The position numbers were made by a program, and so were the translations under genes. From the IMG/VR virus record IMGVR_UViG_3300049448_000145, positions 1 to 53,681 of that record: a stretch of 53,681 nucleotides of DNA; one strand, given 5' to 3'. The DNA is from a virus. The notes below the pieces were generated by a model. That model made no database searches and was not told where the DNA came from. It was given only the letters and a program-made list of their open reading frames with translations. Below are positions 1-7,417 of this stretch, piece by piece (the first letter of the stretch is position 1; the number at the start of each line of letters is the position of its first letter).

Positions 1-94
1 CGGGCGTTGGATCGGCTCCGATCACGTTCGCGAACGTTGCCGTCGGTGGCAACACGACGGCCGATTGTCTCGCGGGCGTCGCGAACGTGACCGC
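1..94. repeat. Direct terminal repeat, left copy (circular closure)
   Basis: These 94 bases are identical to 53588-53681. The SGNH hydrolase reading frame continues without a break when the end is joined to the start, so the contig is circular as assembled. The repeat is either an assembly overlap or, less likely, a genuine short terminal redundancy. Confidence 0.95.
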
Positions 95-533
95 GCAGAA
101 CCCCGATCACGTCCTGTGCATGGTCGGGATCAACGACCACTTCAACCACGGCGGCACTCCGATTCCGCCCGCGACGTCAGCGGCCAACGTCGCCGCGTAC
201 ATCGCAGGCGTAAAAGCTGTCCGGCCGACCTGCAGATTCCATTTTATCTCGGGACTCTGGTACCTGACCGAGAACTGGCCCGACGGTGTCGGCTCGGACG
301 ACGCGGCCGTCAACGCAACGTTGAATGCGATGAAGGCGACGGTCCAGGCGACGGCCAACTGCGAATGGATGGACATCCGCACGCCGATCTATACCATCGA
401 TGCTCCGCTCTTGAACCCCGGCCACGCCGCCAACGGCATCATGACCCAGGCCGACGGGACGCACCCGAGCAAGCCAGCAGGGCAGGTTGTGATCAGCCAT
501 CGCGTGTGGAATTTGACCACGCTCGGCGTCTGA
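1..533 (+). CDS. SGNH/GDSL-type hydrolase, C-terminal part (gene begins at 53452 across the circular join)
   Basis: The reading frame enters at base 3 and ends with TGA at 531-533. Joined to 53452-53681 it gives about 223 residues with the four SGNH blocks: LDGDS (nucleophile Ser) in the upstream part, VGGNTT (oxyanion Gly) across the join, GINDH (block III) and DGTHPS (block V Asp and His). Such enzymes cleave esters; in phage tails they typically deacetylate surface polysaccharide. The gene follows a lectin-like protein and precedes a collagen-like fibre, which fits a receptor-processing role in the virion. It has no ATG and no convincing ribosome site; see the 5' part for the readthrough question. 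Confidence 0.85.
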   Translation, partial: GVGSAPITFANVAVGGNTTADCLAGVANVTAQNPDHVLCMVGINDHFNHGGTPIPPATSAANVAAYIAGVKAVRPTCRFHFISGLWYLTENWPDGVGSDDAAVNATLNAMKATVQATANCEWMDIRTPIYTIDAPLLNPGHAANGIMTQADGTHPSKPAGQVVISHRVWNLTTLGV

Positions 534-546
534 GCAACGAGCACTA

Positions 547-1890
547 ATGCCCCTACTCGAACGCATCCAACTCGATGGAAAGATCGTCGACCGTGAGGAC
601 TTCAACCGCCTTCAGACGGCGATCGAGCGCGCGCTTCACAAGATCCAGACAGGCGTGAATTCAAACAGCCTCACGATCGACAACTTCATCACCGGCGGGT
701 CGGCGACGCCCGGGCCGGCCGGCGCGCGCGGCGTCGATGGGCGCGATGGTGAGGACGGCGACATGGGCCTGCAGGGCTTCCCCGGTCTCGCGGGTCTCGC
801 GGGACGCGTGGGTCGCGACGGCATCGACGGCCAGGACGGCGACGACGTCAGCCCGGCGATCCCCGACGGCATCGGGATGTCACGGGCGCAGTTTTGGATT
901 TCCACGCCGGACGTGTCGGCACCCAACGGCGTCAATATGGGGGCGCTCGGCACGGGGCCGCTCCAGCAGACCGTGACGGCCGGCGTCGCCATCCCCAGCG
1001 TGTTCGCATGGCCGCTCGCGAATCGCGTGATGACCAGCTCGGGCACGACAACGGCGCCCCTTGGCAACGCCGCCTTTCAGTTCGACGTGTCCGGGACGCG
1101 CGTTCTATTCATGGGAGCTGGATCGTCGCAGTCGTGGGCGAATGTCGGCAACCTCGGTGATGCGAACACGGATCGGATAACGGCCTCGTGGGCGGCGAAT
1201 CTATGGACGCTCAAGAGCGAGGCGACCGGCACCGGCACGGTGCGGTCGATGAAGATCGACGCCGGCACGGCGACGCTGACGCTGAATGCGTCCGCCGGGC
1301 TGACGTTCACGTCAACCAGCATCTCGATCACGAGCGAGAGCGGCGGCACCGGCCACAACCTGACGATCAACGGGAACAACAGCGACAGCCTTCTGTCCAG
1401 CTCGCAGTGGGACGCGGTCACGTTCCTCACAACTCACAATTCCAGCATCGTTGCGAACAACACGATGACGGTCACGGGGTCGCCGACCCTGGCCAGCGCG
1501 ACGTCGCTCGTCGCGGATGCGGTGAAGCTATCAGCGGGGATCACGCTGACAGGCACGACCGCAGTCACCACCGCGACCGGATTAAATGCCGTGGTTGTAC
1601 CGCGTCCAGGCATCGTCCTTGGCAATGCGGGCTCCGTCACGATCAGCTTCGCGGCATCGGTCTACATCGCCAATGCTCCACTGGCGGGCACGGGGATCAT
1701 CATCACGAACGGCTATGCCCTTTGGGTCGACGCCGGCAGTGTTCGTATCGACGGCTCTGTCGCGCTCGGCGGCGGGGCGGCGGCAACGCTGGGCACAATC
1801 GGAGGCAGCGGGCCGACGGCCGCGGCGCAGGCGAAGTGGATCCCTCTCAACAGCGACGGAACGCAGTATTTCGTGGCTGCATGGTCATGA
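547..1890 (+). CDS. Collagen-like tail fibre protein
   Basis: This 447-residue protein starts with a short helical segment (about 1-50). Fifteen uninterrupted Gly-X-Y triplets follow (residues 56-100, starting GPAGARGVD), typical of a collagen-like trimerising stalk. The remaining 340 residues are rich in Thr, Ser, Ala and Gly with repeated beta-strand patterns, as in phage fibre shafts and tips. It lies 13 bases after the SGNH gene. I infer a trimeric host-recognition fibre. The receptor cannot be predicted. Confidence 0.8.
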   Translation: MPLLERIQLDGKIVDREDFNRLQTAIERALHKIQTGVNSNSLTIDNFITGGSATPGPAGARGVDGRDGEDGDMGLQGFPGLAGLAGRVGRDGIDGQDGDDVSPAIPDGIGMSRAQFWISTPDVSAPNGVNMGALGTGPLQQTVTAGVAIPSVFAWPLANRVMTSSGTTTAPLGNAAFQFDVSGTRVLFMGAGSSQSWANVGNLGDANTDRITASWAANLWTLKSEATGTGTVRSMKIDAGTATLTLNASAGLTFTSTSISITSESGGTGHNLTINGNNSDSLLSSSQWDAVTFLTTHNSSIVANNTMTVTGSPTLASATSLVADAVKLSAGITLTGTTAVTTATGLNAVVVPRPGIVLGNAGSVTISFAASVYIANAPLAGTGIIITNGYALWVDAGSVRIDGSVALGGGAAATLGTIGGSGPTAAAQAKWIPLNSDGTQYFVAAWS

Positions 1891-1900
1891 GGTGCCAGCA

Positions 1901-2281
1901 ATGAAATTCGGGATCACGAAGTTCGAGAAGTTCGCGTTGACGTCACACCTCGTCGGCCTGCCATCGCCCAATCCAGAGTACGCCCGGAAGCGCCTGCGAA
2001 CCTGGGACGAACTCGGCGTCACCGCCCTGGCCGACGCGCTGGCGACGGGTGCCGCCGGATTCGGGATGCAGATCCAGGCGTCCGACTGGGCCGACGGAAA
2101 AACGCACGTCCTCATCGACATCAACGAAGACGTGATGGTGCACCTGATCGGCGCGCTCGGCGGGCAACTCTCGGGCCTCTGGTCGGACGTGCTGACGCGG
2201 CTCCATGAACGGCTGGAGCGACTACGAGACAAGACGTACGAACTTCCGCGCGAGCTGCGCACCGAAACGGTAACGGAGTAA
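1901..2281 (+). CDS. Unknown protein of the fibre cluster
   Basis: This 126-residue protein (MKFGITKFEKF...) was not recognised. The start at 1901 has a GAGGT purine stretch seven bases upstream that overlaps the end of the fibre gene. It is mixed alpha/beta with a charged helical C-terminus (LTRLHERLERLRDK). Its place right after the fibre gene suggests a fibre chaperone or virion accessory protein; that is inference only. Confidence 0.7.
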   Translation: MKFGITKFEKFALTSHLVGLPSPNPEYARKRLRTWDELGVTALADALATGAAGFGMQIQASDWADGKTHVLIDINEDVMVHLIGALGGQLSGLWSDVLTRLHERLERLRDKTYELPRELRTETVTE

Positions 2282-2293
2282 CGGAGGGCTATC

Positions 2294-2626
2294 ATGGGAC
2301 TTCCCGCACGAATCTTCGGCCCGGCGCTTGTGGCGACGGGACCGGCCACCGTTTTCACCGCCGCCGCCAACGAGCGCGTGCGGCAGATCTACATATGGGT
2401 CTCGAACCCGACGGCGTCAGCCGTGAACTTCACCGCCTCGATCGGCGCCGACGCCGCGGGCACGCGCATCATCGGCACCAACGCCACCGTCGGAAACATC
2501 CCGGCGAACAGCACGCAGCAATTCGGGCCGTTCGTGATGCATCCGTCGGAGATCCTGACCGTCTCGGCGAGCACCAACAACGTCCTCAACGCCAGCGGCT
2601 ATGGAGATCGGAACCTGGTTTCGTAG
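2294..2626 (+). CDS. Small beta-rich virion-type protein
   Basis: This 110-residue protein has a strong ribosome site (GGAGGG) eight bases before the ATG. Its alternating hydrophobic pattern and a motif like NIPANSTQQFGP resemble small beta-sandwich proteins often found beside phage fibre or head-decoration genes. Function unknown; a structural role is inferred from position. Confidence 0.7.
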   Translation: MGLPARIFGPALVATGPATVFTAAANERVRQIYIWVSNPTASAVNFTASIGADAAGTRIIGTNATVGNIPANSTQQFGPFVMHPSEILTVSASTNNVLNASGYGDRNLVS

Positions 2627-2633
2627 TTCACCG

Positions 2634-2909
2634 ATGTCTGATGACCTACGCCCCAAGTCAAACCTGCTCGCGATCATCGGCTGTCTTGCCGGGGTCGCGG
2701 GCATTGCTTGGGGCATCGCGCGATGGGCAGCGACCACGCCGACGCGCGAAGAATTCAACGCCAGCCGTGACGAGATCGTTCGCGTCCGATTGGAGCTTCC
2801 CGTCATGAACGCGAGGATCGAACGCGTGGATCAGTCGCAACAGCGCGTCGAGAAGGCGATCGAGCGCATCGAAAACAAGCAGGACGAGGCGTCGAGAAAA
2901 CGCCGGTGA
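2634..2909 (+). CDS. Membrane-anchored coiled-coil protein, candidate i-spanin (Rz-like)
   Basis: This 91-residue protein has one N-terminal transmembrane segment (about residues 11-32) followed by a charged, heptad-like helix to the C-terminus (IERVDQSQQRVEKAIERIENK). That is the layout of inner-membrane spanins and of XhlA-type lysis proteins. A proline-rich lipoprotein resembling an o-spanin lies 550 bp downstream. I chose ATG 2634; an in-frame ATG at 2601 would overlap the previous gene. Confidence 0.65.
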   Translation: MSDDLRPKSNLLAIIGCLAGVAGIAWGIARWAATTPTREEFNASRDEIVRVRLELPVMNARIERVDQSQQRVEKAIERIENKQDEASRKRR

Positions 2910-2915
2910 AGGATC

Positions 2916-3248
2916 GTGGAAGATGAAACGGATGGCTCTCGCGGTGGGGGCTCTTTCGACCACAACGACCTCAAGGCCGTCGGAGACGCGCTCAAAGACG
3001 CCGGCCGTGGACTTATTGGCTTTGGAGCGGACTATCCGTACCTTGACGCGGCTGAGCGCGAAGTACGCCTCCAGCGGGTCGGGAGAATCCTCGCGCTAAT
3101 GAACGCCGTGTGGCCACAGATGGACGCGGCGATCAAGGCGGACGCGCGTGCGCCGATCGCGAACCACGAACGGGACGCGCGGAACTATCACATCGACCGG
3201 CTGTTCAAGCTGTTCGAGAACGTCACGAAAAAAGGGGACGCAACATGA
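2916..3248 (+). CDS. Unknown lysis-region protein
   Basis: This 110-residue, probably alpha-helical soluble protein starts with GTG (GAAGGA upstream). It ends by overlapping the ATG of the holin-like gene (ATGA). No motif recognised and no membrane segment. Its place in the lysis operon is the only clue. Confidence 0.65.
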   Translation: MEDETDGSRGGGSFDHNDLKAVGDALKDAGRGLIGFGADYPYLDAAEREVRLQRVGRILALMNAVWPQMDAAIKADARAPIANHERDARNYHIDRLFKLFENVTKKGDAT

Positions 3249-3457
3249 ACCAAACTGTCATCGGCTGGCTGGCTGTTCTGGGCGCGGGCGCCACCGCTGC
3301 GGGTGGGACGCTCGCCGCAGGGCCGCTCAACAAACAGACCGTGATCATCGCGTCGATGGCGTTCCTGGCCGCGTGCGGGTCAGCGGCGCGAGCGCTCTAC
3401 AACACGAAGCCTGGGGACGCGATCCCGCCGGCGCAGAAGAAGGACGGCGCCGCGTGA
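3245..3457 (+). CDS. Small two-helix membrane protein, candidate holin
   Basis: This 70-residue protein has two hydrophobic segments (about 4-26 and 31-50) and a short hydrophilic, lysine-containing tail, the size and topology of class II holins. The start overlaps the upstream stop (ATGA) and has AAGGGGA before it. The endolysin-like M15 peptidase lies 1.2 kb downstream in the same operon. The holin role is inferred from topology and context. Confidence 0.65.
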   Translation: MNQTVIGWLAVLGAGATAAGGTLAAGPLNKQTVIIASMAFLAACGSAARALYNTKPGDAIPPAQKKDGAA

Positions 3458-3648
3458 AAGCCGCCGCGATCGCCACCGCCGTGACGCTGCTGGGGCTGGC
3501 CGCGATCTTCGCGAGTTGCGGCCACGGCACGCCGCCCGATCCGAACGACCCGACGGCGCCGCCGCCGTCCGTGATGCTGCCACGGGACCCGCTGGCGCCA
3601 CCGTTCACACCTTTCTATCAACGCACCGACGGAGGAATGAAATCATGA
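3454..3648 (+). CDS. Proline-rich lipoprotein, candidate o-spanin (Rz1-like)
   Basis: This 64-residue protein starts with GTG overlapping the previous stop (GTGA). It has a signal sequence ending in a lipobox (FAS-C, Cys22) and then a short mature chain full of proline (PPDPNDP, PPPSV, LAPPF). That is the hallmark of Rz1-type outer-membrane spanins, which are about 60 residues long. Together with the coiled-coil protein at 2634 it would form a spanin pair. Unlike classical Rz/Rz1, the two genes are separate rather than nested. Confidence 0.65.
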   Translation: MKAAAIATAVTLLGLAAIFASCGHGTPPDPNDPTAPPPSVMLPRDPLAPPFTPFYQRTDGGMKS

Positions 3649-3950
3649 GAACCATCGCCGCTCTCCTGCTCGCCGCCACGCTGGCGCTATCCTGCTCCCA
3701 CGTCGTTCCGATCGTGAAGGACTGCGGCGCGCAGACCGTCGCGGGATTGATCGACGACGTCAACACCGCGCTCTCGACCGGGGATTATGTCGCCGAGATG
3801 GCGAAGCTCGTCGGCAACTTCGGCGAGTGCGCGATCGTCGCCGCGGTCAAAGAGGTCGCGAACAAGGCCAGCGTCCGCGGCCAGGTCGATGACCTCGAGG
3901 CTCTCAAGGCGCAGCGCGCGCGGGCGTGGCTGGCGGATCACGGCGGATGA
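3645..3950 (+). CDS. Small lipoprotein of the lysis region
   Basis: This 101-residue protein has an N-terminal signal with lipobox LALS-C (Cys17) and a mostly helical mature part. The ribosome site GGAGGA is well placed and the start overlaps the previous stop. The exported lipoprotein could be a second envelope lysis factor or a lysogenic surface protein; the family was not recognised. Confidence 0.65.
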   Translation: MRTIAALLLAATLALSCSHVVPIVKDCGAQTVAGLIDDVNTALSTGDYVAEMAKLVGNFGECAIVAAVKEVANKASVRGQVDDLEALKAQRARAWLADHGG

Positions 3951-4636
3951 CACAGATCGCCGTCGTCAATCGTTCGGGCCTTGCGGACGCAGACGTCGCG
4001 CTGATGTGCGACGCCTGCGATCAGCAAGTCACCGAGGCCGCGCAGGCCTGGGGCGTGACGCCGACGCCGGTCGTCTTCTACGCCGGCGCGGACGGCCTCC
4101 CCGCGGTCGAGTGCCGGATCATGCTGATCGTCGACTCGCTGGACATGCCAGGGGCGCTTGGCGTGCACATGGACGACATCGGCGCGATCCACGGGTTCGT
4201 GCTCAACCAGGGCCCCGTCGACACGTGCGTGACGCTGTCGCACGAGTGCCTGGAGATGCTCGTCGACCCGACGTGTACCGGATGGCGGTCGCTGGGCGGC
4301 GGGCGAGACATCGCGCTCGAGGCGTGCGACCCCGTGCAGGCGGACAGCTATGCGCAGCGGGCGACCGTGGGCGAGCTCGCGCGCGACATGTGGCTGTCTA
4401 ACTACGTCCTACCCCGGTACTTCGACCCGGCCGGCGTGGGTGGGTTCGACCGCATGGGCAAGCTCGACGCGCCGCTGTCGATGAGCCCCGGCGGCTATCA
4501 GATCGTCCGGGAGAAGACAGGCGACGTCGTCAACATCTTCGCCCGCACGCGCATCGGTGACACGGCGGGGCGGCTCAACGTCGCGGCGAAAGTGTTGCGG
4601 CCAGGGTCGCGGACGCTTCGGAGGCTTCGAGGATGA
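3947..4636 (+). CDS. Zincin-like phage protein with HExxE motif
   Basis: This 229-residue protein starts at the ATG overlapping the upstream stop. The segment LSHECLEMLVDP (H99, E100, E103, D107) resembles a zinc-binding helix of the HExxE/HExxH type, and similar SHE-xxE-xxxDP segments occur in uncharacterised phage proteins. The rest is mixed alpha/beta. It overlaps the M15 endolysin gene by four bases. It could be a peptidase or a non-catalytic metal-binding virion protein; no third ligand can be assigned with certainty. Confidence 0.65.
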   Translation: MTQIAVVNRSGLADADVALMCDACDQQVTEAAQAWGVTPTPVVFYAGADGLPAVECRIMLIVDSLDMPGALGVHMDDIGAIHGFVLNQGPVDTCVTLSHECLEMLVDPTCTGWRSLGGGRDIALEACDPVQADSYAQRATVGELARDMWLSNYVLPRYFDPAGVGGFDRMGKLDAPLSMSPGGYQIVREKTGDVVNIFARTRIGDTAGRLNVAAKVLRPGSRTLRRLRG

Positions 4637-5082
4637 GCCTCCCCGACGGTCGACATTTCACGCCAGCGGATTTCGCCTGCCGAGATAAAGATCGGACGCC
4701 GTATCCGGAAGAGTGGGCGGACCGCTGGGCGCTGATCGTCGACCTCTGCGACGCGATCCGCGACCTCTGGGGCGGGCCGCTGATCGTGCAGAGCGGATAC
4801 CGGACGCCGGCCCACAACGCAGAGCTGATCATCGCTGACGCGGGGAAGGGCGCGCACGGCGTCGCGTCCTCGAGCCAGCATGTCGAGGGGAACGCCGCCG
4901 ACCTCAGGACGAGCCGCGGGGCGTTCGACGTGCCGCACCTCTATCGCGTCGTGATCACGGCGTACGAGGATGGGAAGCTCTCAGGGCTCGGCGGGCTTGG
5001 GCTCTATCCCGTGAGCGGCTGGGTCCACGTGGACGTGTTCAAGGCCCCGGACGGCCATCTTCGGCGCTGGACCGGCCTGTAA
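4633..5082 (+). CDS. M15 family D-Ala-D-Ala-type peptidase (endolysin)
   Basis: This 149-residue protein has the peptidase M15A zinc motifs: SSQHVEGNAADL (H83 and D90) and WVHVDV (H132, D134). SGYRTPAHN precedes them, as in phage endolysins and YcbK-like enzymes. It should cut peptide cross-links in peptidoglycan. It lacks a signal peptide, so release would depend on a holin such as the protein at 3245. The length fits a single catalytic domain without a cell-wall-binding module. Confidence 0.88.
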   Translation: MSLPDGRHFTPADFACRDKDRTPYPEEWADRWALIVDLCDAIRDLWGGPLIVQSGYRTPAHNAELIIADAGKGAHGVASSSQHVEGNAADLRTSRGAFDVPHLYRVVITAYEDGKLSGLGGLGLYPVSGWVHVDVFKAPDGHLRRWTGL

Positions 5083-5528
5083 TGCGAGCGCCCAATAAAC
5101 ATCCAGATCCGCGAAGGTTGGCGCAACCGCCTCTGTGCCCGAAGCACGGCACGCCAAAGAGCTACAGAATAGAAGCGAAGCGCGGCGCGAACCACAACGC
5201 TACTGACGGCGTCAGGATTGGCATGGGGTGGCGATGCAAGAAGTGTCACGCCGACAGGGAGATGTCGCGCAAAATGAAGATCAAGTTCGGGACGACATGG
5301 GAGGACTGGTCCCGAATGGCGTCCTTGCAGAAGGGGGCCTGCGCGATTTGCAAACGTGTTCCAAGCGGCGACGGGCGGGACTTGCTGCATCTAGATCATG
5401 ATCACCAGACCGGCCGACCGCGGGCGCTGCTATGTCGCAGCTGCAACTTCGGGATCGGATTTCTGGGTGACAGGATCGAAGATCTGCTGTCGGCCATTGA
5501 GTACCTGCGGCGCTGGACTGGAACGTGA
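5082..5528 (+). CDS. Recombination endonuclease VII-like HNH nuclease
   Basis: This 148-residue protein carries the endonuclease VII fold signature: Cys pair CAIC (C87, C90), the LDHDH catalytic motif (105-108) and a second Cys pair CRSC (C118, C121), followed by NFGIGFLGD. T4 gp49-type enzymes resolve branched DNA during packaging. The start (ATG) overlaps the endolysin stop (TAATG). A RusA-type resolvase is also encoded (11660), so this phage has two resolvases of different families. Confidence 0.88.
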   Translation: MRAPNKHPDPRRLAQPPLCPKHGTPKSYRIEAKRGANHNATDGVRIGMGWRCKKCHADREMSRKMKIKFGTTWEDWSRMASLQKGACAICKRVPSGDGRDLLHLDHDHQTGRPRALLCRSCNFGIGFLGDRIEDLLSAIEYLRRWTGT

Positions 5529-5529
5529 C

Positions 5530-5730
5530 GTGTCCGGCGACGACACGCCGGACGAAGGTCTCGAACTGCTCGCCGGCTACGAGCCTGGCTTTCGCATCGG
5601 GTATCGCATCGGGATGGCCCGTGCGCTCGAATGCTTCCAACGGGCCCTGATCGAAAGCGGGACTGAGGTTGGGGCGGCATACCTGCTCGCCGAGAGGTTG
5701 CGGCGCTGGATCGCCGCCAACGGGGGCTAG
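5530..5730 (+). CDS. Small unknown protein
   Basis: This 66-residue, helix-rich acidic protein was not recognised. I chose GTG 5530, immediately after the endonuclease stop. Longer in-frame readings would sit inside the endonuclease gene. It ends in a 4-bp convergent overlap with the leftward operon. Confidence 0.55.
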   Translation: MSGDDTPDEGLELLAGYEPGFRIGYRIGMARALECFQRALIESGTEVGAAYLLAERLRRWIAANGG

Positions 5731-5918
5731 CGCGTCCGATCTAGCAGCTCCCGCGCGCCCGCCAGCGTCTTGAGCACGGACTTTCGCGTGTCGTCCCACG
5801 GCTGATCTTTGACCTGTTCCCAGAGGTCGCGAAGCGTGCCCTCCAGCTCGGCAACCATGGCGAACGCTTCGGCACCGTCTCCGATGTATTGGAGCGTCTG
5901 GCGGTTCGGGACGCTCAC
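5727..5918 (-). CDS. Small unknown protein, last gene of the leftward operon
   Basis: This 63-residue protein starts at GTG (bases 5918-5916), which overlaps the stop of the next gene upstream in GTGA fashion. Mostly helical; no motif recognised. It ends four bases into the convergent rightward gene, and no terminator hairpin is visible between them. Confidence 0.55.
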   Translation of the reverse strand: MSVPNRQTLQYIGDGAEAFAMVAELEGTLRDLWEQVKDQPWDDTRKSVLKTLAGARELLDRTR

Positions 5919-6109
5919 GTGAAGTACGACCACCCGTCGGGAACTAGGACCAGCTCGATCGCGTAACAGTCGCGCACGGACTCGCGGATCAGGCTCGACA
6001 GGTCGCAAGCGCGTTCCTTCGCCGCCCGCTCTGTCTCGGCGTCCACGACGACGACGTTCGTGAGCTGCGCCATCCCGCCGCCCTGACCGACGACAACGAG
6101 ATACCTCAC
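5915..6109 (-). CDS. Small unknown protein of the leftward operon
   Basis: This 64-residue alpha/beta protein starts at GTG overlapping the upstream stop (GTGA). The pattern VVVVDAETERAAKERA, a strand followed by a helix, resembles short DUF-type phage proteins but was not identified. It is translationally coupled on both sides. Confidence 0.6.
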   Translation of the reverse strand: MRYLVVVGQGGGMAQLTNVVVVDAETERAAKERACDLSSLIRESVRDCYAIELVLVPDGWSYFT

Positions 6110-6312
6110 GCTGCCTCGTCCACGTCCGTCGCCAGCAGCCGCCGTGCCTGTTCCACCGTGATGAGCGGCATGTATTCGCCCGCCAGCCCTGACATCAGGC
6201 CCACGCGGCGCCACGGGGAGACGTCGTTGGCGGGCAGCGGCTCCAGGCGAACCACGTCGGCGCCGTTCGGCGCGGCGGCTTCGTCGATCACGATGTGCAG
6301 GTTGCGGTCCAT
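6106..6312 (-). CDS. Small unknown protein of the leftward operon
   Basis: This 68-residue protein starts at ATG (6312-6310) with AGGGGA a few bases upstream; an adjacent in-frame GTG at 6315 is also possible. It contains PLITVEQARRLLATD, a likely helix. No family recognised. It is coupled to the next gene by a GTGA overlap. Confidence 0.6.
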   Translation of the reverse strand: MDRNLHIVIDEAAAPNGADVVRLEPLPANDVSPWRRVGLMSGLAGEYMPLITVEQARRLLATDVDEAA

Positions 6313-6343
6313 CACTTCCCCTTTCTGGCATCTTTCAAGCGCT

Positions 6344-6445
6344 TCACCTTTTCTTTAGCAGCGGGGCGAGCACCGGGCGCACGTTCCCGGCCCGGTCTTC
6401 TTCGAGGATGACGTGTCCCCGGGCGTTGTCATTGTGGTGGTTCAT
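6344..6445 (-). CDS. Very small ORF (33 residues) of the leftward operon
   Basis: It reads MNHHNDNARGHVILEEDR and ends in LLKKR. A strong ribosome site (AGGAAGGA) sits eight bases before the ATG at 6445, and it lies in the gap between two operon genes. Basic C-terminus, no known family. The ribosome site is the main reason to accept it. Confidence 0.5.
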   Translation of the reverse strand: MNHHNDNARGHVILEEDRAGNVRPVLAPLLKKR

Positions 6446-6458
6446 GGCGGATTCCTTC

Positions 6459-6662
6459 CTACGCGTCGGCCTCCTGCGGCTGTTTTGATCCGCCGGCTGC
6501 CGCTCGGCAAACCATGCGCACCCAGGCGCTCAGTGAAAGGCCCTTCGCTTTCGCCGTCGCGGTCCAGCGCGCCAGCTCGGCGGGGTCTTCGATCAGGTTG
6601 AGGCGTCCTGGCGTCTCGCCCTTCTTGCGGCGTGGGTCCGGCATGACCAAGACGGTAGACAC
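6459..6662 (-). CDS. Ribbon-helix-helix-like DNA-binding protein, candidate early regulator
   Basis: This 67-residue protein (GTG start; an ATG seven codons in is an alternative) has a basic N-terminus (PDPRRKKGETP). A strand-helix-helix pattern follows: RLNLI, then PAELARWTATAKAKGLSLS, then AWVRMVCRAAA. That matches RHH/Arc-type and MobC-like proteins. It is the first gene left of the operator-rich region at 6700-6887 and is the best candidate to bind it. This is inference; no repressor of the cI type was recognised. Confidence 0.6.
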   Translation of the reverse strand: MSTVLVMPDPRRKKGETPGRLNLIEDPAELARWTATAKAKGLSLSAWVRMVCRAAAGGSKQPQEADA

Positions 6663-6699
6663 GGAACCGGCGCATGGTCAACGACAAACGCACGTAGCG

Positions 6700-6887
6700 A
6701 CCATGTAAATCAGACGTATAACAGGCGTGGCGGGTGCGTAACGGATTGCGCGGTGATTACCGCGGACTTACGTGTTACGTGCGTAAGACACCGCGCAGTC
6801 TGACGTAACGCATACATACTCGACCCAATGGTTACGCGGACTTAAATCTTACGTAAGGTTGGCGTAGCGTTTGCTCTATATGGGGAC
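6700..6887. promoter_or_regulatory. Divergent control region with clustered TTACG/CGTAA operators
   Basis: This stretch between leftward and rightward genes has lower GC than its surroundings. It carries at least eight TTACG or CGTAA half-sites, including an inverted repeat (CTTACG at 6767-6772 with CGTAAG at 6782-6787), a perfect 10-bp palindrome CTTACGTAAG (6848-6857) and a 9-base direct repeat GCGGACTTA (6762-6770 and 6836-6844). A TATATG box (6877-6882) sits six bases before ATG 6888, so the rightward transcript could be leaderless. It probably contains the early promoters and repressor sites. Confidence 0.65.
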
Positions 6888-7130
6888 ATGACCAACACAA
6901 CGACGGCCCGGCGGTTCTGGTTCTTCAACAAGGCGAACAGGATGATGGTCGGCGGGCTGGACTTCGAGTCTTTCGCCGACGCGCGCGCCTGCGCGGCTCG
7001 GTACAACAAGGACGGCCCGCACGCCACGATGGGCTACGTCGAGTTCATCTCGGACGCCCCGACGATCGCCGGTGGCCGGGTGACCACGGTGGCCGCCCCC
7101 TCCCAGATGACGCTCTCGGATGCCGCCTAA
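6888..7130 (+). CDS. First rightward early protein, unknown
   Basis: This 80-residue protein starts right after the operator region. It contains an aromatic stretch (RFWFFNKANRMMVGGLDF) followed by a helix (SFADARACAARYN), an alpha/beta pattern. No family recognised. As the first gene under the rightward control region it is likely expressed early. Confidence 0.65.
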   Translation: MTNTTTARRFWFFNKANRMMVGGLDFESFADARACAARYNKDGPHATMGYVEFISDAPTIAGGRVTTVAAPSQMTLSDAA

Positions 7131-7352
7131 ATGCGCCGCCCCCCGCTGGCCTCCCGCCGCCCGCCGAGCTACCCGATTCGCGCCCGCCTCTGGCGCCTCC
7201 GCATCGCGGCCCTTGCTGAGACCAACCGTCTCAAGTACGCCTTGACCATGCAGGCGGTCGGAGAGGGCGTCCCCGAGGTAGTCGAGGGCGACGCGACGGT
7301 CAGGCTGCCGCGGGAGACGATGACCGAGGTGGTGTTCGGGAGGGCGGCCTGA
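7131..7352 (+). CDS. Small basic protein, unknown
   Basis: This 73-residue protein directly follows the TAA of the previous gene. It has an Arg/Pro-rich N-terminus (RRPPLASRRPPSYP) and a short acidic C-terminal part ending PRETMTEVVFGRAA. Not recognised; a nucleic-acid-binding role is possible from the charge but not supported further. Confidence 0.5.
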   Translation: MRRPPLASRRPPSYPIRARLWRLRIAALAETNRLKYALTMQAVGEGVPEVVEGDATVRLPRETMTEVVFGRAA

Positions 7353-7417
7353 TGTTGACCTCCGGTGACAATGAGACGGGGTACGATTCTGGGTTCGACA
7401 CGGACAAGGAGACGACG

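Noticed and set aside
7355-7387. Promoter TTGACC / TACGAT before the gene at 7418
   Set aside because: The spacer is 21 bases, too long for a sigma-70 promoter, and TTGACC overlaps the previous gene.
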